Source: Bacteroidales bacterium
GTDB lineage: Bacteria; Bacteroidota; Bacteroidia; Bacteroidales; 4484-276
Direction: 5' to 3'
Assembly (NCBI GenBank): GCA_035647615.1
Contig: DASRND010000019.1
Span: 1-64,000, forward strand
Length of the DNA stretch: 64,000 nt
Shown: piece by piece, positions 26,772-34,377 of the stretch
How the letters are laid out: every line of letters starts with the position of its first letter
Position numbering within the stretch: position 1 is the stretch's first letter
The notes under the pieces: generated by a model
What the model was told of the DNA's origin: nothing
The model's input: the letters and a program-made list of their open reading frames with translations, nothing else
Database searches by the model: none
Program-made: the position numbers and the translations under genes

Positions 26772-29297
26772 ATGAACTTAAGCGAATTAAAACAAGGCGA
26801 TAAAGCTTTTATCTCGAAAGTAAAAGGGCGTGGCGCTTTTCGCAAACGCCTCACTGAGATGGGTTTTGTGAAAGGCAAAGAGGTGGAGGTAATCCGCAAT
26901 GCACCTTTGCGCGACCCCATCGAGTACAGGCTGATGAATTATGAGGTGTCGCTGCGGCGTAGCGAGGCGCGTTTGGTGTCGGTGGTAACGAAAGAATCAG
27001 AAATTAATAATGGAAACGGACTCCCCTTTCAGGGCACCATCAGCGACGACATTCTTAAATTGAAGGCCGTCGAAAAAGGCAAGACCATCGATATTGCTCT
27101 GGTAGGAAATCCCAACTCCGGCAAAACCACCATTTTTAACTTTGCTTCACGTTCACGCGAAAAGGTGGGCAATTATGGCGGCGTAACTGTGGATGCCAAA
27201 ATGGCTCACTTCAAGCTCGACGGTTATACTTTCAACCTGGTGGATTTGCCCGGAACCTATTCGCTGAGCGCTTATACTCCCGAAGAGTTGTACGTGCGCA
27301 AGCATATCCTGGGGCATTTCCCCGACATTGTCATCAACGTACTCGACGCTTCCAATCTCGAACGTAATCTTTACCTCACCACCCAGCTTATCGACATGGA
27401 TATTAAGGTGGTGGTGGCCCTCAATATGTACGACGAGCTTTCTGCAAAAGGCGACAAGTTCGACCACCGGGCGCTCGGAAAAATGCTCGGGATCCCTTTC
27501 GTACCTACGATTGGCTCGAAAGGAAAAGGCATCCGCACGCTTTTTCGCAAAGTAATAGATGTGTACGAAGACCGCGACCCCATCATGCGGCACATCCATA
27601 TTCATTATGGAAAGCCCATGGAGCGTAGCATCAGCAGGATTCAGGATGAGATTTGGAAAAATAAGTCACTCACCGATAAAGTTTCGTCACGTTATTACGC
27701 CATCAAGCTGCTCGAAAAAGACGAATCGGCGCATTTTTCGTTGGGTAAGTTGCCCAACTATCCCGACATCAGTCGTATTGCCGAACGCGAGATAGAGCTT
27801 TTGGAAAAAGATTTCCAGGACGACACCGAATCCATGGTCACCGATTTCAAATATGGTTTCATTGCCGGCGCTCTACGCGAAACATTTCAGGAAAATCGTC
27901 ACAGTCGCAGCACCCGAAACGAAACGGAGGTTGTAGACACCTTCCTGACGCACCGCGTTTTTGGTTTCCCGATCTTCTTGTTTTTTATGTGGCTGATGTT
28001 TTACAGCACTTTTACGTTGGGCGAATATCCCATGCAATGGATCGACGCCGGTTTTGGAGCACTCAACGGATTTGTAAGCACCTATATGACTCCCGGTATG
28101 CTCAAAGATCTGCTTACCGACGGAATCATTTCCGGGGTGGGCAGCGTGTTGGTATTTCTACCCAACATTCTCATCCTGTTCTTCTTTATTTCTTTTATGG
28201 AAGATACAGGTTACATGGCCAGAGTAGCTTTTATCATGGACAGGATTATGCACAAAATCGGTTTGCATGGCCGATCGTTTATTCCGATGTTGATGGGATT
28301 TGGATGCAACGTGCCGGCCATCATGGCCACGCGTACCATCGAGTCGCGTTCCGACCGTATCCTCACTATTCTTATCAATCCATTTATGTCGTGTAGCGCG
28401 CGACTGCCTGTTTACATTCTTATCATCGGAGCCGTTTTTCCGGAGCACCCCAGTACCATTCTTTTTGGCATCTATGGTTTTGGTATTTTGGTAGCTGCTC
28501 TGATAGCAGTTTTGTTTAAGAAAACAATATTTAGAAATCAGGAAGCGCCCTTTGTCATGGAGTTGCCGCCCTACCGGTTGCCCACGCTCAAAGCCATTGT
28601 TCGCAATATGTGGTTCAAAGGTTCGCAGTACCTGCGGAAAATGGGCGGTGTAATTTTAATTGCTGTAATAATAATATGGGCCGCTGGCTATTTTCCATTG
28701 CACAAAGAGCACATGGAGGCGTTCGATCAGCAGATTGCATTGGTACAGCAAGAACACCAGGATCAGATTTCCGATCTACACATGGCCGACGATATCGATC
28801 AGGTGCAACAACTGGAGCATGATGAGCAATTACAGGTTTTGCGTTTGCAGGAGCAAAAAGCAACCTATCGTTTGCAAAATAGTTACATCGGGAAGCTGGG
28901 GCATTGGTTTCAGCCGGCGATAGCACCTTTGGGCTTCGACTGGAAAATGGGTGTGGCCTTGATTACCGGGGCGGCGGCCAAAGAAATTGTGGTGAGCACG
29001 ATGGGTGTTTTGTATCAGGATTCCGAAGAAGGAATGTCTGGCCACACACTGTCACAAAAAATCCAGCACCAGCGCCACACCGATGGACCGCTCGAAGGCC
29101 AGCCTGTGTTTACTCCTGCGGTGGCTTTGGCATTTTTGATTTTTGTGTTGATTTATTTCCCATGCATTGCAGTGGTTTCTGCCGTTAAAAAAGAAACCGG
29201 TGGGTGGAAATGGGCTTTGTTTTTGGTCGGCTACACCACGGTGCTGGCTTATGTCCTGTCATTTTTGACCTATCGGATAGGACTTTTAGTATTTTAA
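26772..29297 (+). CDS. feoB: Ferrous iron transporter, FeoA-FeoB fusion
   Basis: An 841-aa fused FeoAB protein. Residues 1-75 are an SH3-like FeoA domain (KGRGAFRKRLTEMGFVKGKE). A cytosolic GTPase follows, with G1 GNPNSGKTT at 112-120, G3 DLPGTYS and G4 NMYD. The membrane domain contains the two Gate-type regions, with FGCNVPAIMATRTIES, and a long charged coiled-coil insert around residues 650-705 (VQQEHQDQISDLHMADDIDQ). It imports Fe2+ across the inner membrane. The G1 motif has Ser116 instead of the Cys common in FeoB. It is followed 13 bases later by a small Cys-rich partner. Confidence 0.95.
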   Translation: MNLSELKQGDKAFISKVKGRGAFRKRLTEMGFVKGKEVEVIRNAPLRDPIEYRLMNYEVSLRRSEARLVSVVTKESEINNGNGLPFQGTISDDILKLKAVEKGKTIDIALVGNPNSGKTTIFNFASRSREKVGNYGGVTVDAKMAHFKLDGYTFNLVDLPGTYSLSAYTPEELYVRKHILGHFPDIVINVLDASNLERNLYLTTQLIDMDIKVVVALNMYDELSAKGDKFDHRALGKMLGIPFVPTIGSKGKGIRTLFRKVIDVYEDRDPIMRHIHIHYGKPMERSISRIQDEIWKNKSLTDKVSSRYYAIKLLEKDESAHFSLGKLPNYPDISRIAEREIELLEKDFQDDTESMVTDFKYGFIAGALRETFQENRHSRSTRNETEVVDTFLTHRVFGFPIFLFFMWLMFYSTFTLGEYPMQWIDAGFGALNGFVSTYMTPGMLKDLLTDGIISGVGSVLVFLPNILILFFFISFMEDTGYMARVAFIMDRIMHKIGLHGRSFIPMLMGFGCNVPAIMATRTIESRSDRILTILINPFMSCSARLPVYILIIGAVFPEHPSTILFGIYGFGILVAALIAVLFKKTIFRNQEAPFVMELPPYRLPTLKAIVRNMWFKGSQYLRKMGGVILIAVIIIWAAGYFPLHKEHMEAFDQQIALVQQEHQDQISDLHMADDIDQVQQLEHDEQLQVLRLQEQKATYRLQNSYIGKLGHWFQPAIAPLGFDWKMGVALITGAAAKEIVVSTMGVLYQDSEEGMSGHTLSQKIQHQRHTDGPLEGQPVFTPAVALAFLIFVLIYFPCIAVVSAVKKETGGWKWALFLVGYTTVLAYVLSFLTYRIGLLVF

Positions 29298-29310
29298 AAT
29301 TTTGTGAATT

Positions 29311-29478
29311 ATGGTACAGGAAATTCTAACATATCTAATCTTAGCTGCCACCTTTGTAATAATGGTGGTAAAAATGGTTCGTTTTTTTTATCAAAAAGAG
29401 CCTTCGGCATGCAGCTCATGTTTTCAGGCACAAAGCAGCTGCAAGATTGCGCATCTCAAGAAAGCTGCCCACCATTGA
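29311..29478 (+). CDS. FeoB-associated Cys-rich small membrane protein
   Basis: A 55-aa protein translated from the ATG at 29311, shorter than usual gene-calling limits. One transmembrane helix (ILTYLILAATFVIMVVKMVR) is followed by a cytosolic tail with three cysteines in the pattern CSSC-x6-C (ACSSCFQAQSSCKIAHLKK). This is the layout of the FeoB-associated Cys-rich family (PF12669), which lies beside feoB in many genomes and may play the part of FeoC. It begins 13 bases after feoAB, so it belongs to the same transcript. The reading frame is unbroken and ends at a TGA. Confidence 0.85.
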   Translation: MVQEILTYLILAATFVIMVVKMVRFFYQKEPSACSSCFQAQSSCKIAHLKKAAHH

Positions 29479-29538
29479 TCTTTTGAGCTCCAGGCTAAAT
29501 AGTATCTGTTTGTAAAGTCGATGTTTTTATAACAAAAA

Positions 29539-29560
29539 ACCAAATTCGTACGAATTTGGT
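29539..29560. terminator. 22-bp perfect palindrome between convergent genes, likely bidirectional terminator
   Basis: ACCAAATTCGT at 29539-29549 is followed immediately by its exact reverse complement. It is flanked on the left by an A-run and on the right by gttttt, so a hairpin with T-tracts is possible on both strands. It lies between the feo transcript and the convergent TPR lipoprotein gene. An operator role is the alternative. Confidence 0.5.
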
Positions 29561-29670
29561 CATTGAGTTTTTAACATTGAAATTTATTTGTGATTGTTAG
29601 CACCGGCTACTGACGGTTGTTTTATTGCGTTTGGGATTTAATGGTGAATTGCCGTAGAGAAACCAAATAG

Positions 29671-30699
29671 CTAATGCTTCTCATCCAGTCTGTTGAGGCC
29701 TTCGATGGCCTTTTGAAAGTTGCTTGTTTTCTCCAGCGCTGCGTTGTAGTCAGAGCGCGCCATATCGTATTGCCCCATTTGTTCATAGGTAAAACCACGA
29801 TTATACCAGGCCTCGGTGTACCCGGGCGCCAGGGTGATAACCTGCGTGAAATAATCGGCTGCTCTGGCAAAATCATTTAAATAAACCAGATGGATATAGC
29901 CCAGGTTGTAAAGTGCCGGAACATATTCGGGAGCTATGTCGAGTATGTTTTGGTAGGTTTTGATAGCGCTTTCGGTTTTATCGTTTTCCTGAAAAAACAA
30001 GCCGAGCTGATAATAAGGTTCCAATGTGCGAGGGCGTAGCTCGATGGCATTTCTGAGGTAGCTTACCGCGACGGGGTTTTTTTGTGCAGCAAAGATGATC
30101 CCCAATTCAAGCTGCGCCTCAAAATATTCCTGATCCTGATCTACAGCTGTCTGAAGGCTGCGGATGGCAGCAGCAGTATCAGCTTGTTCCAGTTGGCCGA
30201 TGGCGGCAATAAAGTATGCTTTAGGATTGATCCCATCCAGATCGAGCAGTTGTGTGAGGGCGGCGCGGCTTTCTTTGTAATCGCGCATGATTAGATAAAG
30301 CTGTGCTTTTTTGAGAAATGCTTCGCGGCTTTCGGGATTTAGATGAAGCGCTTTATCGAGTGCGTCGAGGCATTTGTCGGGATTGCCGTCGGCCAGATAG
30401 GCATCCGACAGGGTGATATAATGATTGGCATTCTTATCGTCGATACTGATGGCGATGAGAATATCGCGCAAAGCACTATCTACATTATTCATCAAAAGAT
30501 AGTAATCCGCGCGGCTAATGTAAGCGGCGTCGTTGTCAGCATTGTTAGAAATAGCTTTATTCAGCATCATCAGCACAGTGTCTGTATTTTCGGATGTGGC
30601 GTCGTGCTGGTTGGCATTTTCGGTATTGCATCCGCTTACAGCAAAAATCAAAGCGGCAATAGCCATCAAAGCTGTCGTTTTTATAAATTGTATTCTCAT
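29671..30699 (-). CDS. TPR-repeat lipoprotein
   Basis: A 342-aa exported lipoprotein. From the ATG at 30699 the signal peptide is MRIQFIKTTALMAIAALIFA with a VSGC lipobox. The rest is a stack of TPR motifs: SRADYYLLMNNVDSALRDIL, ITLSDAYLADGNPDKCLDAL, YQLGLFFQENDKTESAIKTY, YNLGYIHLVYLNDFARAADY and YNRGFTYEQMGQYDMARSDY. It is likely a periplasmic-facing scaffold; no partner is encoded next to it. An upstream in-frame ATG at 30723 would place extra residues before the signal peptide and is less likely. Confidence 0.88.
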   Translation of the reverse strand: MRIQFIKTTALMAIAALIFAVSGCNTENANQHDATSENTDTVLMMLNKAISNNADNDAAYISRADYYLLMNNVDSALRDILIAISIDDKNANHYITLSDAYLADGNPDKCLDALDKALHLNPESREAFLKKAQLYLIMRDYKESRAALTQLLDLDGINPKAYFIAAIGQLEQADTAAAIRSLQTAVDQDQEYFEAQLELGIIFAAQKNPVAVSYLRNAIELRPRTLEPYYQLGLFFQENDKTESAIKTYQNILDIAPEYVPALYNLGYIHLVYLNDFARAADYFTQVITLAPGYTEAWYNRGFTYEQMGQYDMARSDYNAALEKTSNFQKAIEGLNRLDEKH

Positions 30700-30885
30700 A
30701 ATGAACCGCAACATTTTTAGCAAAATTAAAGCTACTGCTTTGAAATGCGTTTTATTAAAATAATATTGATAGCAAAAAGGTGTTGATTTTTAATGCTGGA
30801 TGCTGATAATAAAAGTGTTCGCCATCGTACATCCATTGCCATTTATCTAAAACGAGGAAGTACGGTCAATTAATGTTTGAAGGTT

Positions 30886-31899
30886 CTATTTGATCACTTC
30901 ACGGATTTTAGCTTCGAGCTCGTCTGCAAGTTCCGGGTTGTCTTCAAGGAGTTTTTTCACCGCGTCGCGTCCTTGTCCCAGTTTTGTGTCGCCGTAGCTA
31001 TACCAGGAGCCGCTTTTTTTGATGATTTCATGTTCTGCGCCCAGGTCGATGATTTCGCCCAGCTTGGAAATACCTTCTCCATAGATCATATCGAATTCGG
31101 CACTACGGAATGGCGGGGCAACTTTGTTCTTTACCACTTTTACCCGCACACGGTTACCACTTACCGATTCGGTGTCTTTTATTTGTCCTGTGCGGCGAAT
31201 ATCGAGGCGGATAGAAGCATAAAACTTCAGCGCGTTGCCACCGGTGGTAGTCTCCGGGTTGCCAAACATGACGCCGATTTTTTCGCGCAGCTGGTTGATG
31301 AAAATACAGATCGAGCCGGTTTTGCTAATAGTGGCGGTAAGCTTGCGCAAAGCCTGCGACATAAGCCGTGCCTGCAAGCCCATCCTGGAGTCGCCCATCT
31401 CGCCTTCTATTTCAGCTTTTGGCGTGAGGGCTGCCACCGAGTCGATGACAATGATGTCGATGGCTCCTGAGCGAATCAGATTGTCGGCAATCTCGAGCGC
31501 TTGCTCACCGTTGTCGGGCTGCGACACCAGCAGATTTTTTGTGTCCACGCCAAGCTTCTCACCATAGATTCTGTCGAAGGCATGCTCCGCATCGATAAAT
31601 GCAGCAATGCCCCCCGCTTTTTGTGCTTCGGCCACGGCATGAAGGGCCAGGGTGGTTTTACCCGACGACTCCGGCCCGTAGATTTCTACAATCCTTCCTT
31701 TGGGCAGCCCACCAACGCCAAGCGCAGCGTCCAATCCGATGGAGCCTGTGGAGATGGTTGGCATGTTTTCGATGGGTGAGTCGCCCAGCATCATGATGGC
31801 GCCTTTGCCGTAATGTTTCTCTATGTTGCCCAGCGTGAGCTGTAGCGCTTGCATTTTATCCGCTTTTATCTTGTCGGTGTCATTTTTTTCTTTAGCCAT
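30886..31899 (-). CDS. recA: Recombinase RecA
   Basis: A 337-aa RecA, the ATP-dependent strand-exchange protein of homologous recombination and activator of the SOS response. Walker A is GPESSGKTT at residues 75-83, Walker B is [10 protein letters not shown], and the DNA-binding loop region [16 protein letters not shown] follows. The N-terminal polymerisation helix is present ([20 protein letters not shown]). It begins 33 bp after the bcp stop and is the last gene of an nth-bcp-recA arrangement on the minus strand. No LexA box was recognised in the short upstream gap. Confidence 0.97.
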   Translation of the reverse strand: MAKEKNDTDKIKADKMQALQLTLGNIEKHYGKGAIMMLGDSPIENMPTISTGSIGLDAALGVGGLPKGRIVEIYGPESSGKTTLALHAVAEAQKAGGIAAFIDAEHAFDRIYGEKLGVDTKNLLVSQPDNGEQALEIADNLIRSGAIDIIVIDSVAALTPKAEIEGEMGDSRMGLQARLMSQALRKLTATISKTGSICIFINQLREKIGVMFGNPETTTGGNALKFYASIRLDIRRTGQIKDTESVSGNRVRVKVVKNKVAPPFRSAEFDMIYGEGISKLGEIIDLGAEHEIIKKSGSWYSYGDTKLGQGRDAVKKLLEDNPELADELEAKIREVIK

Positions 31900-31932
31900 G
31901 ATTTTGGTTCTTATTATAAATATTTTTGAAAT

Positions 31933-32400
31933 TTAATCATTTTCCATTGCCTGCAGGATCTGTGCAGCATGGTCTTTGGTTTTTACTGATGTAATTACTT
32001 TCTCAATCTTACCTTTCTCATCTATCACGTAAGTGGTGCGCAGCAGGCCTTCATAGCTTTTTCCATACATGCTTTTGGTTCCCCACGCACCATAAGCTTT
32101 GATCACCTCCAGCTCAGTGTCGGCGAGCAGCGAGAAAGGAAGGTTATATTTCTCAGCAAACTTTTTTTGCTTCTCTACTGTGTCGGGACTTACGCCAATA
32201 ATTTTGTAACCACGTCCCAGCAGGTCGTCGTAGTTGTCGCGCAGGTTGCAGCTTTCGGCAGTGCAACCGGGGGTGTCAGCTTTCGGATAGAAATAAAGAA
32301 TGACTTTGTGACCCAGGAAATCTTTCAGAGCCACCATTTTTCCATCCTGATCTTTCACCTGAAAATCGGGAGCTTTATCACCCTTGTTTAAAAATGCCAT
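31933..32400 (-). CDS. bcp: Thioredoxin-dependent thiol peroxidase (bacterioferritin comigratory protein)
   Basis: A 155-aa peroxiredoxin of the BCP/PrxQ group that reduces peroxides using thioredoxin. The peroxidatic Cys46 lies in ADTPGCTAESCN and the resolving Cys51 is five residues later, the atypical 2-Cys arrangement of PrxQ. The conserved Arg and Pro of the active site are present. Size is normal. It lies 61 bp after nth and 33 bp before recA. Confidence 0.95.
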   Translation of the reverse strand: MAFLNKGDKAPDFQVKDQDGKMVALKDFLGHKVILYFYPKADTPGCTAESCNLRDNYDDLLGRGYKIIGVSPDTVEKQKKFAEKYNLPFSLLADTELEVIKAYGAWGTKSMYGKSYEGLLRTTYVIDEKGKIEKVITSVKTKDHAAQILQAMEND

Positions 32401-32461
32401 AATTAATGTGTATTAAATGTTTAGCAACAAAATTAATGAAATCATCCGCTTAGCTGGTGCT

Positions 32462-33124
32462 TTAAGATTTATTAAGAGCTGATTTCCTTTGATGTTGCTG
32501 ATAAAATTTGCAAATATTGGCGATGCCGCATTGGTCGCATTTGGGTTTGCGTGCCTGGCAGATGTAACGGCCGTGCAGGATAAGCCAATGATGTGCCCGC
32601 GAAATATATTCTTCGGGAATATTCTGCACGAGTTGCTTCTCCGTGTCGAGTGGCGTTTTGCTTCGGGTGGTAAGTCCAATGCGTGCGGAAACTCTGAACA
32701 CATGCGTATCCACTGCCATGGCTGGTTGGTTGAAAGCCACGGAGGCAATTACGTTGGCTGTTTTGCGTCCCACACCCGGCAGCTTTTGAAGTTGTTCTAT
32801 CTCTGATGGCACAATGCCGCTAAAATCCTTCAGGAGCATGGTGGCCATACCGATGAGGTGTTTGGCTTTATTGTTAGGATAGGTGCAGCTTTTGATGAAT
32901 TCGTAAACCTGATCGGTGGTGGCATCGGCAAGCGTAGCAGGATTCGGGAACCGGTCGAAGAGAGCCGGTGTAATCATGTTTACACGTTTGTCAGTACATT
33001 GCGCCGATAGTATTACTGCTACAAGCAGTTGGTAGGGGGTATAATATCTCAGCTCGGTTTCGGGCTCAGGCTCGTGCTGCGAAAAATATTCGATAAACTG
33101 CGTGTATCTCTCTTTTTTTGTCAA
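32462..33124 (-). CDS. nth: Endonuclease III (DNA glycosylase/AP lyase)
   Basis: A 220-aa enzyme that removes oxidised pyrimidines and nicks the strand. The helix-hairpin-helix LPGVGRKTANVIASVAF contains the catalytic Lys, and the catalytic Asp is in AVDTHVFRVSARIGL. The C-terminal [4Fe-4S] ligands are Cys189, Cys196, Cys199 and Cys205 in the pattern C-x6-C-x2-C-x5-C, all intact. It is the first gene of the apparent nth-bcp-recA unit. Confidence 0.96.
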   Translation of the reverse strand: MTKKERYTQFIEYFSQHEPEPETELRYYTPYQLLVAVILSAQCTDKRVNMITPALFDRFPNPATLADATTDQVYEFIKSCTYPNNKAKHLIGMATMLLKDFSGIVPSEIEQLQKLPGVGRKTANVIASVAFNQPAMAVDTHVFRVSARIGLTTRSKTPLDTEKQLVQNIPEEYISRAHHWLILHGRYICQARKPKCDQCGIANICKFYQQHQRKSALNKS

Positions 33125-33141
33125 TGCAATTGTTTTTTTAC

Positions 33142-33176
33142 AAAAATAGAAAAGCCACCTGGTATGGGTGGCTTTT
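33142..33176 (-). terminator. Rho-independent terminator on the minus strand
   Basis: On the minus strand AAAGCCACC pairs with GGTGGCTTT around a short loop, followed by a T-rich run. It sits between the 88-aa gene and nth, so it ends the sigma-factor transcript. Confidence 0.75.
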
Positions 33177-33209
33177 GTTGAAAAATCTTTTCTCTGTGTC
33201 AGAGTTTTT

Positions 33210-33476
33210 TTAATTCAGCAGTAAGCTGAAGTTTCCTGTATTTTGTGTTTTTATTACAGATAAGGCTCTGGAATAATTCAAGATGTTGTTGATGGTACTT
33301 TGACTTGGCGAGACTTTCAGTTTGGCAACATATCTTTTAACACGCATGACTGTATTGAATTTTTTGGAAAGGTTCTCATCAGCCTCAATCATGTTTCGAT
33401 ACCTGTTGTCGCCGGAAAACTCCGGGTCACTATAAGCAAAGAACATCAAATCGTTAAGAGTAAAAGGATTCTGCAT
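33210..33476 (-). CDS. Small protein of unknown function following the sigma factor
   Basis: An 88-aa soluble protein, helical, charged (MRVKRYVAKLKVSPSQSTIN in the middle). I do not recognise a family. It begins 79 bp after the sigma-factor stop on the same strand and a terminator follows it, so the two are probably cotranscribed. It lacks the zinc or membrane signature of an anti-sigma factor. A companion role for the sigma factor is only suggested by position. Confidence 0.6.
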   Translation of the reverse strand: MQNPFTLNDLMFFAYSDPEFSGDNRYRNMIEADENLSKKFNTVMRVKRYVAKLKVSPSQSTINNILNYSRALSVIKTQNTGNFSLLLN

Positions 33477-33555
33477 AGGCTATTTTGTTGATGATTAAAT
33501 CAGTGAACAAAATAGCAAACGAACCACGCGCGCGCTTTATTACATGCCCCGGGAA

Positions 33556-34143
33556 TTACTTAGTAAGGATCACATTCTTTTCTTTTATGAGCTTGCGCAG
33601 ATTGATCAGTGCATAGCGCATACGTCCCAAAGCAGTGTTGATACTCACATCGGTTTGCTCTGCAATATCTTTAAAACTCATCTCTGAATAGTGGCGCATA
33701 AAGAGCACCTCCTTTTGTTCAGGCGGAAGGTATTCGATCAGTTTACGCACATCTTCGTGTATTTGTTCGGTTATCATCCGGTCTTCTACACTGGGATCGG
33801 TAAAGCGAATGGTGTCGAAAATATCGAAATTATCTTTGTCGTTTTCAACGGTAGGCAGGCGCTTCGACTTACGGAAATGGTCGATGATGAGGTTGTGAGC
33901 AATACGCATCACCCACTGGATAAATTTCCCTTCCTCTCTGTAAGCACCCGATTTTATGGTGTTGATAACTTTGATAAACGTATCCTGAAAAATGTCATCA
34001 GCTAACTGTTTATCTTTTACCACCATCAGAATGTAGGCAAACACCCTGTTTTGGTGGCGTTGGATTAACTTTTCAAGGCTGTACTGATTACCTTCCAAAA
34101 ATTGACAAATTAAGTCCTTATCACTTGGAAATTGAGCTTTCAT
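33556..34143 (-). CDS. ECF-type RNA polymerase sigma factor
   Basis: A 195-aa sigma-70-family ECF factor. Region 2 (LADDIFQDTFIKVINTIKSG) holds the -10 recognition and core-binding helices. Region 4 (LPPEQKEVLFMRHYSEMSFK with a following IAEQTDVSINTALGRMRYAL) has the -35 HTH. There is no cytoplasmic anti-sigma gene with a transmembrane segment next to it, so regulation may be by transcription or by the small downstream protein. It is divergent from uvrA. Confidence 0.92.
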   Translation of the reverse strand: MKAQFPSDKDLICQFLEGNQYSLEKLIQRHQNRVFAYILMVVKDKQLADDIFQDTFIKVINTIKSGAYREEGKFIQWVMRIAHNLIIDHFRKSKRLPTVENDKDNFDIFDTIRFTDPSVEDRMITEQIHEDVRKLIEYLPPEQKEVLFMRHYSEMSFKDIAEQTDVSINTALGRMRYALINLRKLIKEKNVILTK

Positions 34144-34295
34144 ACGGATCTCCTTTTTATGTTTGTTTCACAAGCGTAATTTTTTTTCGATAATCTGTCT
34201 CCTATTTTTTGTTAATAATTTATTTAATGGTCAATCAATGCTTTTGAAAAGTTGGTGCAAATATAGACAAATATTAACACCACCAAATTTTCTTT

Positions 34296-34303
34296 TACTT
34301 TTG
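34296..34303 (+). promoter_or_regulatory. uvrA: -7 box (TACTTTTG) upstream of uvrA
   Basis: TACTTTTG matches TAnnTTTG and lies 74 bases before the uvrA ATG. Confidence 0.5.
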
Positions 34304-34377
34304 TTGCCTTATAAATCGGCAATTTTGTGGGTGTTCAGCATTCAAGAATTATGCCATGAAACGGTAAAACAAATTCC

